Assembly: GCA_947502265.1 (NCBI GenBank)
Contig: CANMZB010000003.1
Location: 1 to 64,000 of the forward strand
Direction: 5' to 3'
Source of the DNA: an uncultured Sulfitobacter sp.
GTDB taxonomy: Bacteria; Pseudomonadota; Alphaproteobacteria; Rhodobacterales; Rhodobacteraceae
DNA: 64,000 nucleotides
The notes under the pieces were generated by a model. It did no database searches. It was not told where the DNA came from and saw nothing but the letters and a program-made list of their open reading frames with translations. Shown piece by piece: positions 1 to 8,400 of the stretch (its first letter is position 1; every line of letters starts with the position of its first letter). The position numbers and the translations under genes were made by a program.

Positions 1-46
1 TCGGCAGGCTCAAAGACTGGCGACGTGTCTCAACCCGGTATGACCG

Positions 47-705
47 ATGCCCAAAGGTCTTCCTGTAAGCAATCGCTCTCGCCGCAACAGTAATATTCTG
101 GTTATGAGTCCTGACCCTAGAGAGCTGATGCCAACAGAAGGGTTCACAAATACCTTTTTGAAGGTAGCTGACCAGCTCAATCCCGTGGCCGAACGATTTA
201 TAGCGGCGGCACCCTTTGTCATCATTTCAACGAAATCCTCGGGCGGATTGATAGACGTCTCACCAAAGGATGATCCGGCAGGTTTTGTCGAAGTCTACAA
301 CGACAAGACCCTGATCATCCCCGACCGCTTGGGAAATCACCGGGTTGACGGGTTTCTGAACCTTCTCGAAGACCCAAACGTCGCCTTGTTGTTTGTGGTG
401 CCTGGCCACGGTGATACGCTGCGAAACGCCGGAAAAGCGCGTATCGGCAAGGACAGGGCGATCAGTAAGAGACACGCCTAAAGGGTTGCGAGCCTTTGCT
501 GGCGCCCGTCGTGCAGGTTGAAGAAGTCTTCATGCACTGCTCGAAGGCCTTTATCCGGTCCCGCCTGTGGCAGCCGGAGCAATGGCCCCCGAGGAAACCC
601 GCGCCGACGCTGGCGGAATGGGTGATCGAAACGGTCTAACGGGAACAAACTTTGGATGATGTACAACTAGATCATTCGGATGATGAGAAAAGGCGGTTGT
701 ATTAG
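47..705 (+). pseudogene. PPOX-type FMN flavoprotein (pyridoxamine 5'-phosphate oxidase-like), broken
   Basis: The first 144 codons resemble the MSMEG_1061-type PPOX family: APFVIIST, a SPKDDPAGFVEV stretch, then RLGNHRVDGFLNLLEDPNV. That frame stops at 479-481. The missing C-terminal part continues one frame over from about 480 (EPLLAPVVQVEEVFMHCSKA, then FIRSRLWQPEQWP). It meets an in-frame TAA at 637-639 and then runs on with REQTLDDVQLDHSDDEKRRL to a TAG at 703-705. So two lesions are visible, a one-base frameshift near 478 and a nonsense codon at 637. The family is normally about 200 residues, which matches the combined length. The intact protein would bind FMN, but its substrate is unknown. 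It sits beside transposon debris, consistent with decay. Confidence 0.75.
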
Positions 706-726
706 CGTCATAAAGGTTTCGCTTTA

Positions 727-1385
727 TTAGGGGCTGTTGACGTTCACCAGGTCTGGATGATTACCGCTGCGATCGAGATGAATGCTTTGAATTTCTGGTC
801 TGTTTTGCACGAGCGCATGGCTATCCCTCTGTTTTCCATCAACCTGCCGACGTAGTTTTCGATCAGGTGCCGCCATTTGTAGGTTTTCTTGTCGAGCGTC
901 GCGGGAATTTCCGATTGGATTTCGGCGGTATGAGCGGGATGATGTCGCGTTCCAGCAGGTCATTTCGCAACCAATCTGCATTGAATGCCCTATCCGCCAA
1001 CAAGTGCCGCGCAGACAGATCACGGACCAACGTATCAGTCCTGCGCAAATCGTGGGCATGTCCGGGCATAAGGCAAAAATCAACGAGGTTGCCGAGTGCG
1101 TCTGTCAGAGCCAGTATCTTTGTCGTCATGGCGCCACGAGAGCGCCCGATGGCCTGGCAAAGAGTTCCCCTTTTGCGCCCTGACCCGAGCGCTGTGCCTT
1201 CACGATCATTCCGTCAATCACTGCGTATTCCAGATCGGCGTCTAAAGCTAAATCTTTGAAGATGCGATGGAAAGCGTCCGCTTTAACCCACCCGCGGAAC
1301 CGCTTGAATACGCTGTTCCATTTACCGAATTCAACCGGCAGTTCACGCCACTGCGCCCCAGTGCGGACGATCCACAGGACCGGGC
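727..1385 (-). mobile_element. IS5-family (IS427-like) transposase remnant
   Basis: Read on the minus strand, about 1385 to 1130 encodes the end of an OrfA ([15 protein letters not shown], then [16 protein letters not shown]). From about 1150 the frame moves to OrfB ([43 protein letters not shown]). The change falls at an AAAAGGGG run, as expected for the -1 recoding of this family. A further one-base loss near 900 breaks OrfB, whose true C-terminus (YKWRHLIENYVG, then IAMRSCKTDQKFK) follows in another frame to about 747. GGGGCTGTTGACG at 730-742 resembles the terminal inverted repeat. The first 40-50 OrfA residues and the opposite repeat are missing, so the element cannot move by itself. Confidence 0.75.
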
Positions 1386-1501
1386 TCTGGCCAACCTAAG
1401 GCTTGTGCAGAAATACTTGGCGGCGCGTCCAGCGCGAAGCCGACATAATATCTTAAGCTATAATACTTCGTCAGCGCTGTGTTGATGTTTGGATTGGAGG
1501 G

Positions 1502-1984
1502 TTGGATGGAGGGCAAATCATGCCTAGAGTCCAACTTCCCGCCGTCACCCCGAAACGCAGGGCCTGGAATACGGGCCGCCTTGTCGGGCAAAAGCGTCCG
1601 CTACTTCTCAAACAGGTTCGGGCCGTCCGCGCACGCCTTGAACTCGCGGGCAATCTTCGCGATCTGGCTTTGTTCAACGTCGCAATCGATAGCAGGTTGC
1701 GTGGTTGCGACTTGGTCGCGCTCAAGATCACGGATATTATTAGGGATAGCAGGGTGCGAGAAAGAGTGTCGGTCGTTCAAAACGAAACGAAAAAGCCCGT
1801 GCAGTTTGAATTGGCTTAAAACACACGGGATACCGTGTCTGACTGGATTATGTCTCCGAAAATGAGCGGATGCCGTTTCATGTTTCCCAGCCGTTTTCAC
1901 GATCGCCCGTATATATCAACTCGCCAGTATGGGCGCTTGGTTCGGGATTGGGTTATCTCGATTGGCCTGGAACCCAGCGGATAA
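1502..1984 (+). pseudogene. Tyrosine recombinase/phage-type integrase, truncated and interrupted
   Basis: The reading frame from 1502 gives RRAWNTGRLVGQKRPLLLKQ, then DLALFNVAIDSRLRGCDLV and NETKKPVQFELA, typical of small stand-alone integrases; the Arg of SRLRGCD would be the first catalytic Arg. A TAA at 1817-1819 interrupts it. The same frame continues with NTRDTVSDWIM, FPSRFHDRPYISTRQYGRLV and SIGLEPSG to a TAA at 1982-1984. The C-terminal catalytic block (Arg-His and the Tyr nucleophile) is absent and was not found downstream. This is therefore a dead integrase about 160 codons long, probably a leftover of a mobile element. Confidence 0.7.
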
Positions 1985-2258
1985 GGGCACCTCAAACAGC
2001 GTCGTTTTCCGGGGTAATGACAATGCGGTAGGCTCCGTCTCAGACACATCTCCGTTGTCCGGTTCGAGCGGCGGTTGCCGGATAGGTTTGTCAGTACTGT
2101 CCACGCGATTATTCGTTCGTTAGTCGACCGAACCGAGGATGTCTGACGTGACGCTGACCGCGTCGTTGAGGTCGAGTGCGATGGGAAGCGATGTATGCGC
2201 AGCCGACACTGTAGCGGCTGTTGTGGCCAGTAGGGGCTGAGTACTTTCAAGCCTGTCA
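1985..2258. other. Gap without a recognisable gene
   Basis: About 270 bp between the integrase remnant and the 3' end of the pirin gene. An ATG on the minus strand overlaps the pirin stop codon (TAATG at 2257-2261), but the 120 codons that follow have no recognisable family and a low-quality composition. I see no convincing terminator or RNA. Confidence 0.4.
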
Positions 2259-3224
2259 TTAATTTGGTTCCTTTGGGCTTGTGCGTGCAAGGTCGGGGGT
2301 GATTGCGATAAATTCGTCTTCATCGCCGGGGGGGAGTTTAAACGGGCCGTTTTCCCAGTCGCCTGCGCGCCAGTCTTCTTTGGCCTGTTCGATCTTGTCT
2401 TTGGACGACGAGACGAAGTTCCACCAGATGTAGCGTTTCTCGTTAAGCGTAGCGCCGCCGAGCGCCATGAAACGTGCGCCCCTTGGTCCGGCCCTGACCG
2501 TCATTTTGTCACCGGGGCGAAACACCATCATACGGCCGGATTCAAACGTGTCTCCGGCGACCTCGATGCTGCCTTCGGTGACGTAGATGCCACGGTCTTC
2601 ATGGTTGTCGGGCAGCGGAAAGGACGTACCAGCCTCTAGCGTGACGTCAAGGTAGAAGGTTTCTGACTGCGTTGTCACCGGACTCGTCTCTCCGTAGGCC
2701 GAGCCGAGAATCAGACGGGCGGTCGATCCGGTGTCTGTAATGACGGGCAGCGCGCCCTCCTTGTGATGCTCGAACTCCGGCTCCATATCTTCGCGGTCTT
2801 CGGGCAGGGCGATCCAGGTCTGGATGCCGAACAGCTTGTTGTTGCGGGCGCGGGTTTCGTCGCTGGTGCGTTCGGAGTGAGTGACGCCTTTGCCAGCGGT
2901 CATCCAGTTGACTTCGCTTGGATAAATCATCTGGTGCGTGCCAAGACCGTCGCGGTGTTCAAACTCACCTTCGTAAAGAAAAGTAACCGTGCCCAGGCCG
3001 ATATGCGGGTGCGGGCGCACGTCGATGCCGCCTTCGTCGATAAATTCCGCAGGGCCCATCTGGTCAAACAAGATGAACGGACCCACCATCTGGCGCTGGG
3101 GTGAGGGGAGTGCGCGCCGCACATCAAACCCGCCGATATCGCGCGCACGCGGGATTATCAGGGTTTCGATGGAATCGCTGCCCGCATCGGGGCAATCGGG
3201 ATTTTGGGTCGGAATCCAGCTCAT
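2259..3224 (-). CDS. Pirin family protein (bicupin)
   Basis: A 321-residue cupin-fold protein. The N-terminal cupin carries the metal ligands expected for pirins: His72 and His74 in RPHPHIGLGT, His116 and Glu118 in GVTHSERT. The pirin C-terminal domain follows (GPRGARFMALGGATLNEKRY at about 245-265). Pirins are iron-binding proteins; several have quercetin 2,3-dioxygenase or redox-sensing activity, but the substrate here cannot be read from sequence. The ATG at 3224 follows a strong AGGAGG. It is the last gene of a minus-strand series beginning with the ring-cleaving dioxygenase at 5898, which suggests a role in handling quinones or aromatic electrophiles. Confidence 0.9.
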   Translation of the reverse strand: MSWIPTQNPDCPDAGSDSIETLIIPRARDIGGFDVRRALPSPQRQMVGPFILFDQMGPAEFIDEGGIDVRPHPHIGLGTVTFLYEGEFEHRDGLGTHQMIYPSEVNWMTAGKGVTHSERTSDETRARNNKLFGIQTWIALPEDREDMEPEFEHHKEGALPVITDTGSTARLILGSAYGETSPVTTQSETFYLDVTLEAGTSFPLPDNHEDRGIYVTEGSIEVAGDTFESGRMMVFRPGDKMTVRAGPRGARFMALGGATLNEKRYIWWNFVSSSKDKIEQAKEDWRAGDWENGPFKLPPGDEDEFIAITPDLARTSPKEPN

Positions 3225-3300
3225 AGTGTGCCTCCTGTTGGATCGTGATGAATGTCAGACGGTCTCGATGTTGTTCAGCGGTTAGATTGGGGTCGGATCG

Positions 3301-3600
3301 TCACCATTGGAAAACGTCAGCAACATCATCCGCATGCTTCTTTGCAAAGGCGCGTACGTAGGGGCAAAACGGCACGATACGCTGACCTTTCTGGCGCGCA
3401 TCCGCAATCAATCGATTCACCAGCGCGCGGGCGACACCGTGACCGCCCATCGCGTCGGGGACTTCGGTATGGTCCGCGATGACCAGGGTCGGGGATACTT
3501 TTTTGATGATAAGTTCCGCCGCGCCATCAAGACCATCGAGGGTGGCGCGATAGCGGCCCTTGAGTTCGGTTTCAGCGTAGGTAATTTTGAGATCGGGCAT
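3301..3600 (-). CDS. Small GNAT-like acetyltransferase (YjdJ type)
   Basis: 99 residues starting MPDLKITYAETELKGRY. The series VIADHTEVPDAMGGHGVARA, LVNRLIADARQKG and VPFCPYVRAFAKKH is the compact acetyl-CoA-binding fold of the one-domain Acetyltransf_CG/YjdJ family, whose usual length is 90-100 residues. The ATG at 3600 follows GAAAAGGACATCCC. An upstream in-frame start at 3714 would add 38 arginine-rich, family-unlike residues and run into the yhaK-like gene, so it was rejected. It sits between two pirin genes on the same strand. The target of acetylation is unknown. Confidence 0.85.
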   Translation of the reverse strand: MPDLKITYAETELKGRYRATLDGLDGAAELIIKKVSPTLVIADHTEVPDAMGGHGVARALVNRLIADARQKGQRIVPFCPYVRAFAKKHADDVADVFQW

Positions 3601-3625
3601 GGGATGTCCTTTTCGGTTATCGGCG

Positions 3626-4312
3626 TCAGGTCGGCATTGTGAAGATGAAGGCGGCCCCGTCGCTGTTCCAGTCGAGCGAAGTTTCCTCGCCCTTTGGCAA
3701 TTGCAGACCGTCACCGGCCGTCAGGCGTTCGCCTTCTGCGTGGGCCAAACCGTCGATGAAATGCACGAAACGGGCGGTGTTCAGATCCGTCAGCGGGGTC
3801 GTGTCGCCCTCTGTCGTACGGACAAGCTGCACAGTGGTCTGCGAGCCGAGCGTGAACAGGGCGTCGCTGCCCGGTGGTCCGGCCAGCAGGAGATCGCCCG
3901 TGTCTGGCACGGTGATTTGCGCGTAGGTCGGGGTGCCGCCTGTCCTCTCGGGGATCAGCCAAATCTGGAACAGGTGCGCGGTGTCCGTATCGGATGCGTT
4001 GCGTTCGGAATGGGTGACGCCACTGCCTGCCGACATAAGTTGTGCCTCGCCCGCATTGATCAGAGAGATATTGCCGTGATCATCCTCGTGGCGCAGCTGG
4101 CCACGGGTGACATAGGACAGGATGTCCATATCGGCATGGGGGTGACTGGCGAAACCGGATCCGGGGATAATGGTATCTTCGTTCAACACTCGCAGGTTGC
4201 CGAACCCCATGCGGTTCGGGTCCTGAAACGAGCCGAATGAAAACGTATGATAACTGTCAAGCCAACCGCCGTGCGTGTGGCCGCGTACCGCTTTCTGGTG
4301 GATAGTGATCAT
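3626..4312 (-). CDS. Pirin family protein (YhaK-like, quercetinase type)
   Basis: 228 residues beginning MITIHQKAVRGHTHGGWLDS, then HTFSFGSFQDPNRMGFGNLR, the standard N-terminus of YhaK/YhhW-type pirins. Metal ligands are visible as His57 and His59 (FASHPHADMD), His101 and Glu103 (GVTHSERN). The C-terminal cupin is shorter than in the 321-residue pirin nearby. YhhW of E. coli cleaves quercetin in vitro, and YhaK is a redox-responsive cytoplasmic protein. Two different pirins in one small cluster suggest they act on related aromatic compounds. Gaps are 25 bp to the acetyltransferase gene and 34 bp to the hydrolase gene. Confidence 0.9.
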   Translation of the reverse strand: MITIHQKAVRGHTHGGWLDSYHTFSFGSFQDPNRMGFGNLRVLNEDTIIPGSGFASHPHADMDILSYVTRGQLRHEDDHGNISLINAGEAQLMSAGSGVTHSERNASDTDTAHLFQIWLIPERTGGTPTYAQITVPDTGDLLLAGPPGSDALFTLGSQTTVQLVRTTEGDTTPLTDLNTARFVHFIDGLAHAEGERLTAGDGLQLPKGEETSLDWNSDGAAFIFTMPT

Positions 4313-4346
4313 CTTACGTTTCCTTCCGGTCTATCATGCGCCGAAG

Positions 4347-4955
4347 CTACGGCATCGTGAGCAGGGTTTGCAGCGCCACCAGTTCGGACTGGCGCAGGTC
4401 GTGGCCTCCGTCATGCACCTCGGTGCTGACGTTGGCACCTTGGGAGGAGAACCAATCAATCAAACGCTGGCTCTCGGGCCATGGGCAAATCGGGTCGCGC
4501 TGTCCGGCGGTGATCAAGACATGTTTGCCAGACAACGCTGGTACAGGAGAGGGGTTCCATGGGATCAGCGGATGCAGCAGGCCGATCCGGTCAAATAGGT
4601 CGGGACGTTTCATCACGACCGATGCAAGGATGTTCGCGCCGTTGGAATAGCCGAACCCGTAGACAGGCGCGTCAGGATGCTGCGCTTTGTGCGCCGCAAT
4701 GAACTGCGCCATTGCTTCGGTGCGCTTGGCAAGATCGTCCATATCATAGACGCCTTCGCCAGTGCGCCGGAAGAACCGCCCAGCCCCGCCTTCTGACACG
4801 TCACCGCGCGGCGATACGATGCCCGCGTCCGGTGCGATCTGCTGGGTCAAGCCAAAGAACTGGTGTTCATCCCCGCCCGTTCCGTGAAAGGCAAAGATCT
4901 GCGGGGCCCCCTGTGCAGGGGCCTTCGTCATTGCGTGATAGGTGCTGGTCGACAT
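4347..4955 (-). CDS. Alpha/beta hydrolase (phospholipase/carboxylesterase family, MhqD-like)
   Basis: 202 residues. The oxyanion region FAFHGTGGDEHQFFGL is followed by the nucleophile elbow GFGYSNGAN (Ser104), an Asp in GQRDPICPW (Asp154) and His185 in HDGGHDL, a complete catalytic triad. MhqD of Bacillus subtilis belongs to this family and is encoded with the ring-cleaving dioxygenase MhqO. Here the gene lies 10 bp downstream of an MhqO-like gene, so the same pairing is likely. The ATG at 4955 is chosen because longer versions run into the upstream gene. Probable cytoplasmic esterase acting on ring-cleavage products. Confidence 0.85.
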   Translation of the reverse strand: MSTSTYHAMTKAPAQGAPQIFAFHGTGGDEHQFFGLTQQIAPDAGIVSPRGDVSEGGAGRFFRRTGEGVYDMDDLAKRTEAMAQFIAAHKAQHPDAPVYGFGYSNGANILASVVMKRPDLFDRIGLLHPLIPWNPSPVPALSGKHVLITAGQRDPICPWPESQRLIDWFSSQGANVSTEVHDGGHDLRQSELVALQTLLTMP

Positions 4956-4965
4956 GGCAACCTCC

Positions 4966-5898
4966 TTATGGTGAAAGTTCGGGCAGTAACGCTTCGATCT
5001 CTGCGCGGTGCGGCTCGTAACGGTCGGGCAGCTTGAGCGCCTCGCCGAGGTGCTTGGTGTCCTCGTCGCGATCAAATCCGGGTTCGTTTGTTGCGACCTC
5101 AAACAGGATACCTCCCGGCGTGCGGAAATAGATCGCCCAGAAATAGTCACGGTCAATGACCGGTGTCACCTGATAGCCGGTATCCATCAGCGCGCGGCGC
5201 ACCTCAAGCTGGGCCGCGCGGTCGTCAACGGCGAACGCGATGTGATGCACCGATCCAGCACCCTGACCCGCCGTTTGCGAGGATGGGCGTTCTTCCAGAT
5301 CAATGGTATCCGCGCCGTTACCGTTTTCCATGCGGTACCGAATGACGTTGCCGTCGGTTTCTTCTTTTTGGTAGCCCATAAAGCCCAGCAATTCGCCCGT
5401 GGCCGCTGCATCCCGCAGGGCAAAGCGTGCGCCGTAAAAGCCAAGAATGCCCGCGTCTTGCGGCACATCTGCGCCGGTCCACGGGGTGCGGCCCTTGACG
5501 TCCGTTTCAACCAGCGCAAAGCCGTCACGGTCAGGGCCGTCAAATTGCAAACGCTTTTCGCCAAGAAAGCTGTATTCCTGAAGCCCTGTGACGCCGTAGT
5601 TCCCAAGCCGTTCTTTCCAAAACCGCAGCGCGCCTTTGGGCACGGCAAATTCTGTCGTGCCGACCTCGCCCGTGCCGCGCCGCCCTTGGGGCATATTGGC
5701 AAAGGGGAAATACGTCATGACGGACCCAGGCGTGCCGACCTCGTCCCCGTAATACAGATGATAGGTATCAGGAGAGTCGAAGTTCACGGTCTTTTTCACG
5801 CGGCGCAGGCCAAGTGTGTCGGTAAAGAATGCGTTGTTTTCGGTGGCGTCGCCCGCCATCGAGGTGATGTGATGCAGGCCTTTAATGTCTTTGATCAT
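4966..5898 (-). CDS. Ring-cleaving dioxygenase, VOC/glyoxalase superfamily (MhqO-like)
   Basis: 310 residues with two vicinal-oxygen-chelate modules. The first starts GLHHITSMAGDATENNAFF (metal ligand near His10). The second starts SVHHIAFAVDD (His219), with the acidic ligand in GILFEVATNEPG (Glu267). YGDEVGTPGSVMTYFPF and PGGILFEVATN are hallmarks of the MhqO/PcpA/LinE group, which opens hydroquinone rings with Fe(II). It is the first gene of the minus-strand series (dioxygenase, hydrolase, pirin, acetyltransferase, pirin) and is divergent from a LysR regulator, its likely controller. The substrate is inferred to be a hydroquinone or similar. Confidence 0.9.
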   Translation of the reverse strand: MIKDIKGLHHITSMAGDATENNAFFTDTLGLRRVKKTVNFDSPDTYHLYYGDEVGTPGSVMTYFPFANMPQGRRGTGEVGTTEFAVPKGALRFWKERLGNYGVTGLQEYSFLGEKRLQFDGPDRDGFALVETDVKGRTPWTGADVPQDAGILGFYGARFALRDAAATGELLGFMGYQKEETDGNVIRYRMENGNGADTIDLEERPSSQTAGQGAGSVHHIAFAVDDRAAQLEVRRALMDTGYQVTPVIDRDYFWAIYFRTPGGILFEVATNEPGFDRDEDTKHLGEALKLPDRYEPHRAEIEALLPELSP

Positions 5899-6004
5899 TG
5901 GATCGCCCTTCTATTCTGTGTTGCCCCCAAGATAGGGCTCTGACCCATTATTCTGAATAGAAATGATGTTGCATTGACTGTTGTCCACAGTGCAATAATT
6001 GCAC
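5899..6004. promoter_or_regulatory. Divergent promoter region with palindromic operator candidate
   Basis: 106 bp separate the dioxygenase start (5898) from the lysR start (6005). GTGCAATAATTGCAC at 5990-6004 is a perfect 7-1-7 palindrome ending at the base before the lysR ATG. A related imperfect dyad, ATTGACTG (5973-5980) with CAGTGCAAT (5988-5996), lies just before it. Such dyads fit LysR-type operators. No Shine-Dalgarno sequence precedes the lysR ATG, because the palindrome occupies that place. Confidence 0.5.
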
Positions 6005-6910
6005 ATGCAAGATATCAAACCGGTCCGTGTATTCCTGAAAGTCGTTGAACTAAGCAGCTTTGCCGCTGCTGCGCGCGACCTCAAAATGACGCCCGCCTCC
6101 GTCACCCGCATCGTCGCCAAACTGGAAAAAGACCTCGGGCAGCAACTTCTGGTGCGCACGACGCGACAGGTGTCGATGACCAGCGCAGGCGCGCTTGTCG
6201 CGGCGCGCTTTGGTAAGGTGGTTGCGGAATTTGATCGCGTGACCGAAGAGCTGCTGCGCGCGACGCGGCCTGATCGCGGGCGGCTGACGGTGAATGCACC
6301 CATGTCGCTCGGGCTGCGGATTTTGCCGTCTCTTGTGGACCGGTTTCGGCTGGCGTATCCGAATATTTCGCTCGAAATAAATTTGACTGACGCCTTGGTG
6401 GACATCGTCGCGGAAAACTGTGACCTAGCCATTCGAGTGTCCGGCCCGCCCACTGATAAATCGACGATCTGGCGTAAGGTCTGCGAGGTTCCCCGCCAGA
6501 TTGTCGCCTCACCCAATCTGTTCGAGCGCATGCAACAACCGCAGACGCCCGAAGACCTCGATCTCGCGTTTTGCATGTCCTATGCGTCAGACGGGCAGCC
6601 GGAGGTCTGGAAGCTGCAAAAGGAAGGGTTAAAAAGAAGCTTCACCGCTGGAACAAGCATCATTGCCGACAACGGTGATTTTCTGCTTTCGATGGTACGC
6701 TCAGGAAACGGAATGGCGCTGTTGCCCGATTTCATAGCCCGCGAAGGGATCGCGGCCGGGGACGTTGTTCAGGTTTTGCAGGACTGGACGGCCGCACCCC
6801 TCTGGCTCACGTTGTTTTATCCACCTTACGAAGTTTTGCCGCCGCTGGTTGCCACATTCACCGACTTTTTCGAAGCGTACCTGCGCGAAGTCGATGACCT
6901 GAGTTTCTAA
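6005..6910 (+). CDS. LysR family transcriptional regulator
   Basis: 301 residues. The N-terminal winged helix-turn-helix reads FLKVVELSSFAAAARDLKMT, then PASVTRIVAKLEKDLGQQLL, standard for the CrgA-like LysR subgroup. The effector-binding domain (about 90-295) begins GRLTVNAPMSLGLRILPSLV. The ATG at 6005 is chosen; a TTG two codons earlier (5999) is possible. A palindrome abuts the start, so autoregulation is plausible. Its target is probably the divergent dioxygenase-hydrolase-pirin series, and its inducer may be a quinone, inferred from the enzymes encoded. Confidence 0.9.
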   Translation: MQDIKPVRVFLKVVELSSFAAAARDLKMTPASVTRIVAKLEKDLGQQLLVRTTRQVSMTSAGALVAARFGKVVAEFDRVTEELLRATRPDRGRLTVNAPMSLGLRILPSLVDRFRLAYPNISLEINLTDALVDIVAENCDLAIRVSGPPTDKSTIWRKVCEVPRQIVASPNLFERMQQPQTPEDLDLAFCMSYASDGQPEVWKLQKEGLKRSFTAGTSIIADNGDFLLSMVRSGNGMALLPDFIAREGIAAGDVVQVLQDWTAAPLWLTLFYPPYEVLPPLVATFTDFFEAYLREVDDLSF

Positions 6911-6941
6911 ACAGCGTTCCGAATATCGAGGGTGGTTTGCG

Positions 6942-7505
6942 TTATTGCGCCGCATGTCCGGTGGCAAATGCGGAAAAGCCCGACAGGAATTCGGCCAGTC
7001 GGTCGCGCATTTTGTCATCGGTCATAGCGCCGCTATCGTCGAAAACCGTATGCGCACGGGCGACCATCAACCGGCCTTCGAACCATGGCCGTGTGCCGAG
7101 AGTGCGCAAAACCGAAAGCCAGGCATCTTGTGACAGGATTGTGCCGAACCCGCCCGGCGACGCGCCGAGGATGGACACAGGTTTCGCGCCGTAGACGCGC
7201 CCGATGTCCTTAGCCGGTCGCGTTGTCCAGTCGATCGCATTTTTGAAAACGCCAGGGATCGAGTTGTTGTATTCCGGCGTGAACAGCAAAAGGCCATCCG
7301 CATCTGCAATCTGGTTTTTCAACGTCTCAACCGCGTCGGGAATACCGTCAGCCGCTTCTACGTCCGCGTTATAAAGGGGGATGTCTGCGATACTGCCCTC
7401 AATCAACTCTGCGCCCTCGGGCATTAGTTTTTGCGCCGTGTGCAAAAGGGACGTGTTGAACGAGCCTTGACGGAGGCTGCCGGAAATCGCCAGAATACGG
7501 GTCAT
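6942..7505 (-). CDS. NADPH-dependent FMN reductase family protein
   Basis: 187 residues with a flavodoxin-like fold. The FMN phosphate loop is ISGSLRQGSFNTSLL (about 7-21), and TPEYNNSIPGVFKNAIDW (about 77-94) is the family signature. SILGASPGGFGTILSQ follows. The family includes ChrR/YieF and azoreductase-like enzymes that reduce quinones, chromate or azo dyes with NAD(P)H. It is encoded head-to-tail with the WrbA-like gene 90 bp upstream, and convergent with lysR. It would fit two-electron reduction of quinones before ring opening. A paralogue lies at 38073-38615. Confidence 0.9.
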   Translation of the reverse strand: MTRILAISGSLRQGSFNTSLLHTAQKLMPEGAELIEGSIADIPLYNADVEAADGIPDAVETLKNQIADADGLLLFTPEYNNSIPGVFKNAIDWTTRPAKDIGRVYGAKPVSILGASPGGFGTILSQDAWLSVLRTLGTRPWFEGRLMVARAHTVFDDSGAMTDDKMRDRLAEFLSGFSAFATGHAAQ

Positions 7506-7595
7506 GATTTACGTTTCCTTACAATCACAGAGACGGAGTTTGAGCGGATCGGAACGTACAGCAAACGTTGCTGCCCGTTCCAGAGTTTCGGATGG

Positions 7596-8186
7596 TTAGG
7601 CCAGCTTTGCCGCTGTTTCAACCAGACGGCGTGTCTGATGGCCGATGGCGGCTTTTACGTCGTCGGAAAAGTCTTTGCCCTGTGTGTGGCTATAGCCGTA
7701 AGGGTTGCCACCGGTCTTAAAGATGACCTCGTCGGTGTAGCCCGGCGCAACGATAAAGCCGCCCCAGTGCATCGCGGTGATGTAGAATGACTGAAGCGTG
7801 GATTCCTGCCCGCCGTGAGTGTTCTGTGCTGACGTCATTGCCGAAATCGGCTTGTTGGCGAGGCCGCCTTTGCCCCAAACACCACCCAACGTGTCGATGA
7901 ATGCACGCATTTGGCTTGCCATCACGCCGAACCGCGTTCCGGCAGAGATGAGGTAGGCGTTGGCCCATTCCATATCTTCGGCAGTTGCCTCGGGGATATC
8001 TTTGGTCGCCTCAAGGTGGTCTTTCCACGCGTCCTGGCTGTTGACCGCCTCGGCAGGGGCTGTTTCGCGGGCTTTTAGCAGGCGCACTTCGGCACCGGCG
8101 GCTTTTGCGGCTTCGGCTGCGATGGACGCCATCTGGTAGTTGGTGCCGTAGGTGGAATAATAAACGATTGCGAGTTTGACGGTCAT
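7596..8186 (-). CDS. wrbA: NAD(P)H:quinone oxidoreductase, WrbA-like flavoprotein
   Basis: 196 residues. The flavodoxin phosphate loop is [12 protein letters not shown] (about 9-20). The WrbA signature follows in [20 protein letters not shown] and [13 protein letters not shown], then [14 protein letters not shown]. WrbA enzymes are FMN-dependent NAD(P)H:quinone oxidoreductases that fully reduce quinones and so avoid semiquinone radicals. The length matches the family (about 198). With the neighbouring FMN reductase it forms the reducing half of a quinone-detoxification neighbourhood. Symbol given by family resemblance. Confidence 0.88.
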   Translation of the reverse strand: MTVKLAIVYYSTYGTNYQMASIAAEAAKAAGAEVRLLKARETAPAEAVNSQDAWKDHLEATKDIPEATAEDMEWANAYLISAGTRFGVMASQMRAFIDTLGGVWGKGGLANKPISAMTSAQNTHGGQESTLQSFYITAMHWGGFIVAPGYTDEVIFKTGGNPYGYSHTQGKDFSDDVKAAIGHQTRRLVETAAKLA

Positions 8187-8379
8187 GGTTCTCTCCGTTG
8201 AATTTCGGTTTCAGGGCGATCCGGACCATGCTTGCACAGGCAAGAAGATACGGACCGAAAGGTTCAGAGCCAACCGCGTTGGTATCCTCACCTTCTCACT
8301 CTTGCATATAGATGCTTGGTTGATTGACCGAAACAGAAGTAGTTTTTCATTAACTGTTACAATAATCGCAATAATCGGG

Positions 8380-8395
8380 CAGGCGGTTCCGCCTG
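8380..8395. other. Hairpin in gap downstream of the DUF5996 gene
   Basis: CAGGCGG and CCGCCTG with a TT loop form a perfect seven-base-pair stem just past the DUF5996 stop codon at 8401. No T-tract follows on the minus strand, so terminator function is uncertain. The rest of the 214-bp gap (8187-8400) is AT-richer than its surroundings and probably holds the wrbA promoter. Confidence 0.4.
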
Positions 8396-8400
8396 TCCTT

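Noticed and set aside
1897..2259. A 120-codon frame starting at the pirin stop (TAATG)
   Set aside because: The translation has no recognisable motif, is Arg/Ser-rich and overlaps the integrase remnant on the other strand, so it was not called as a gene.
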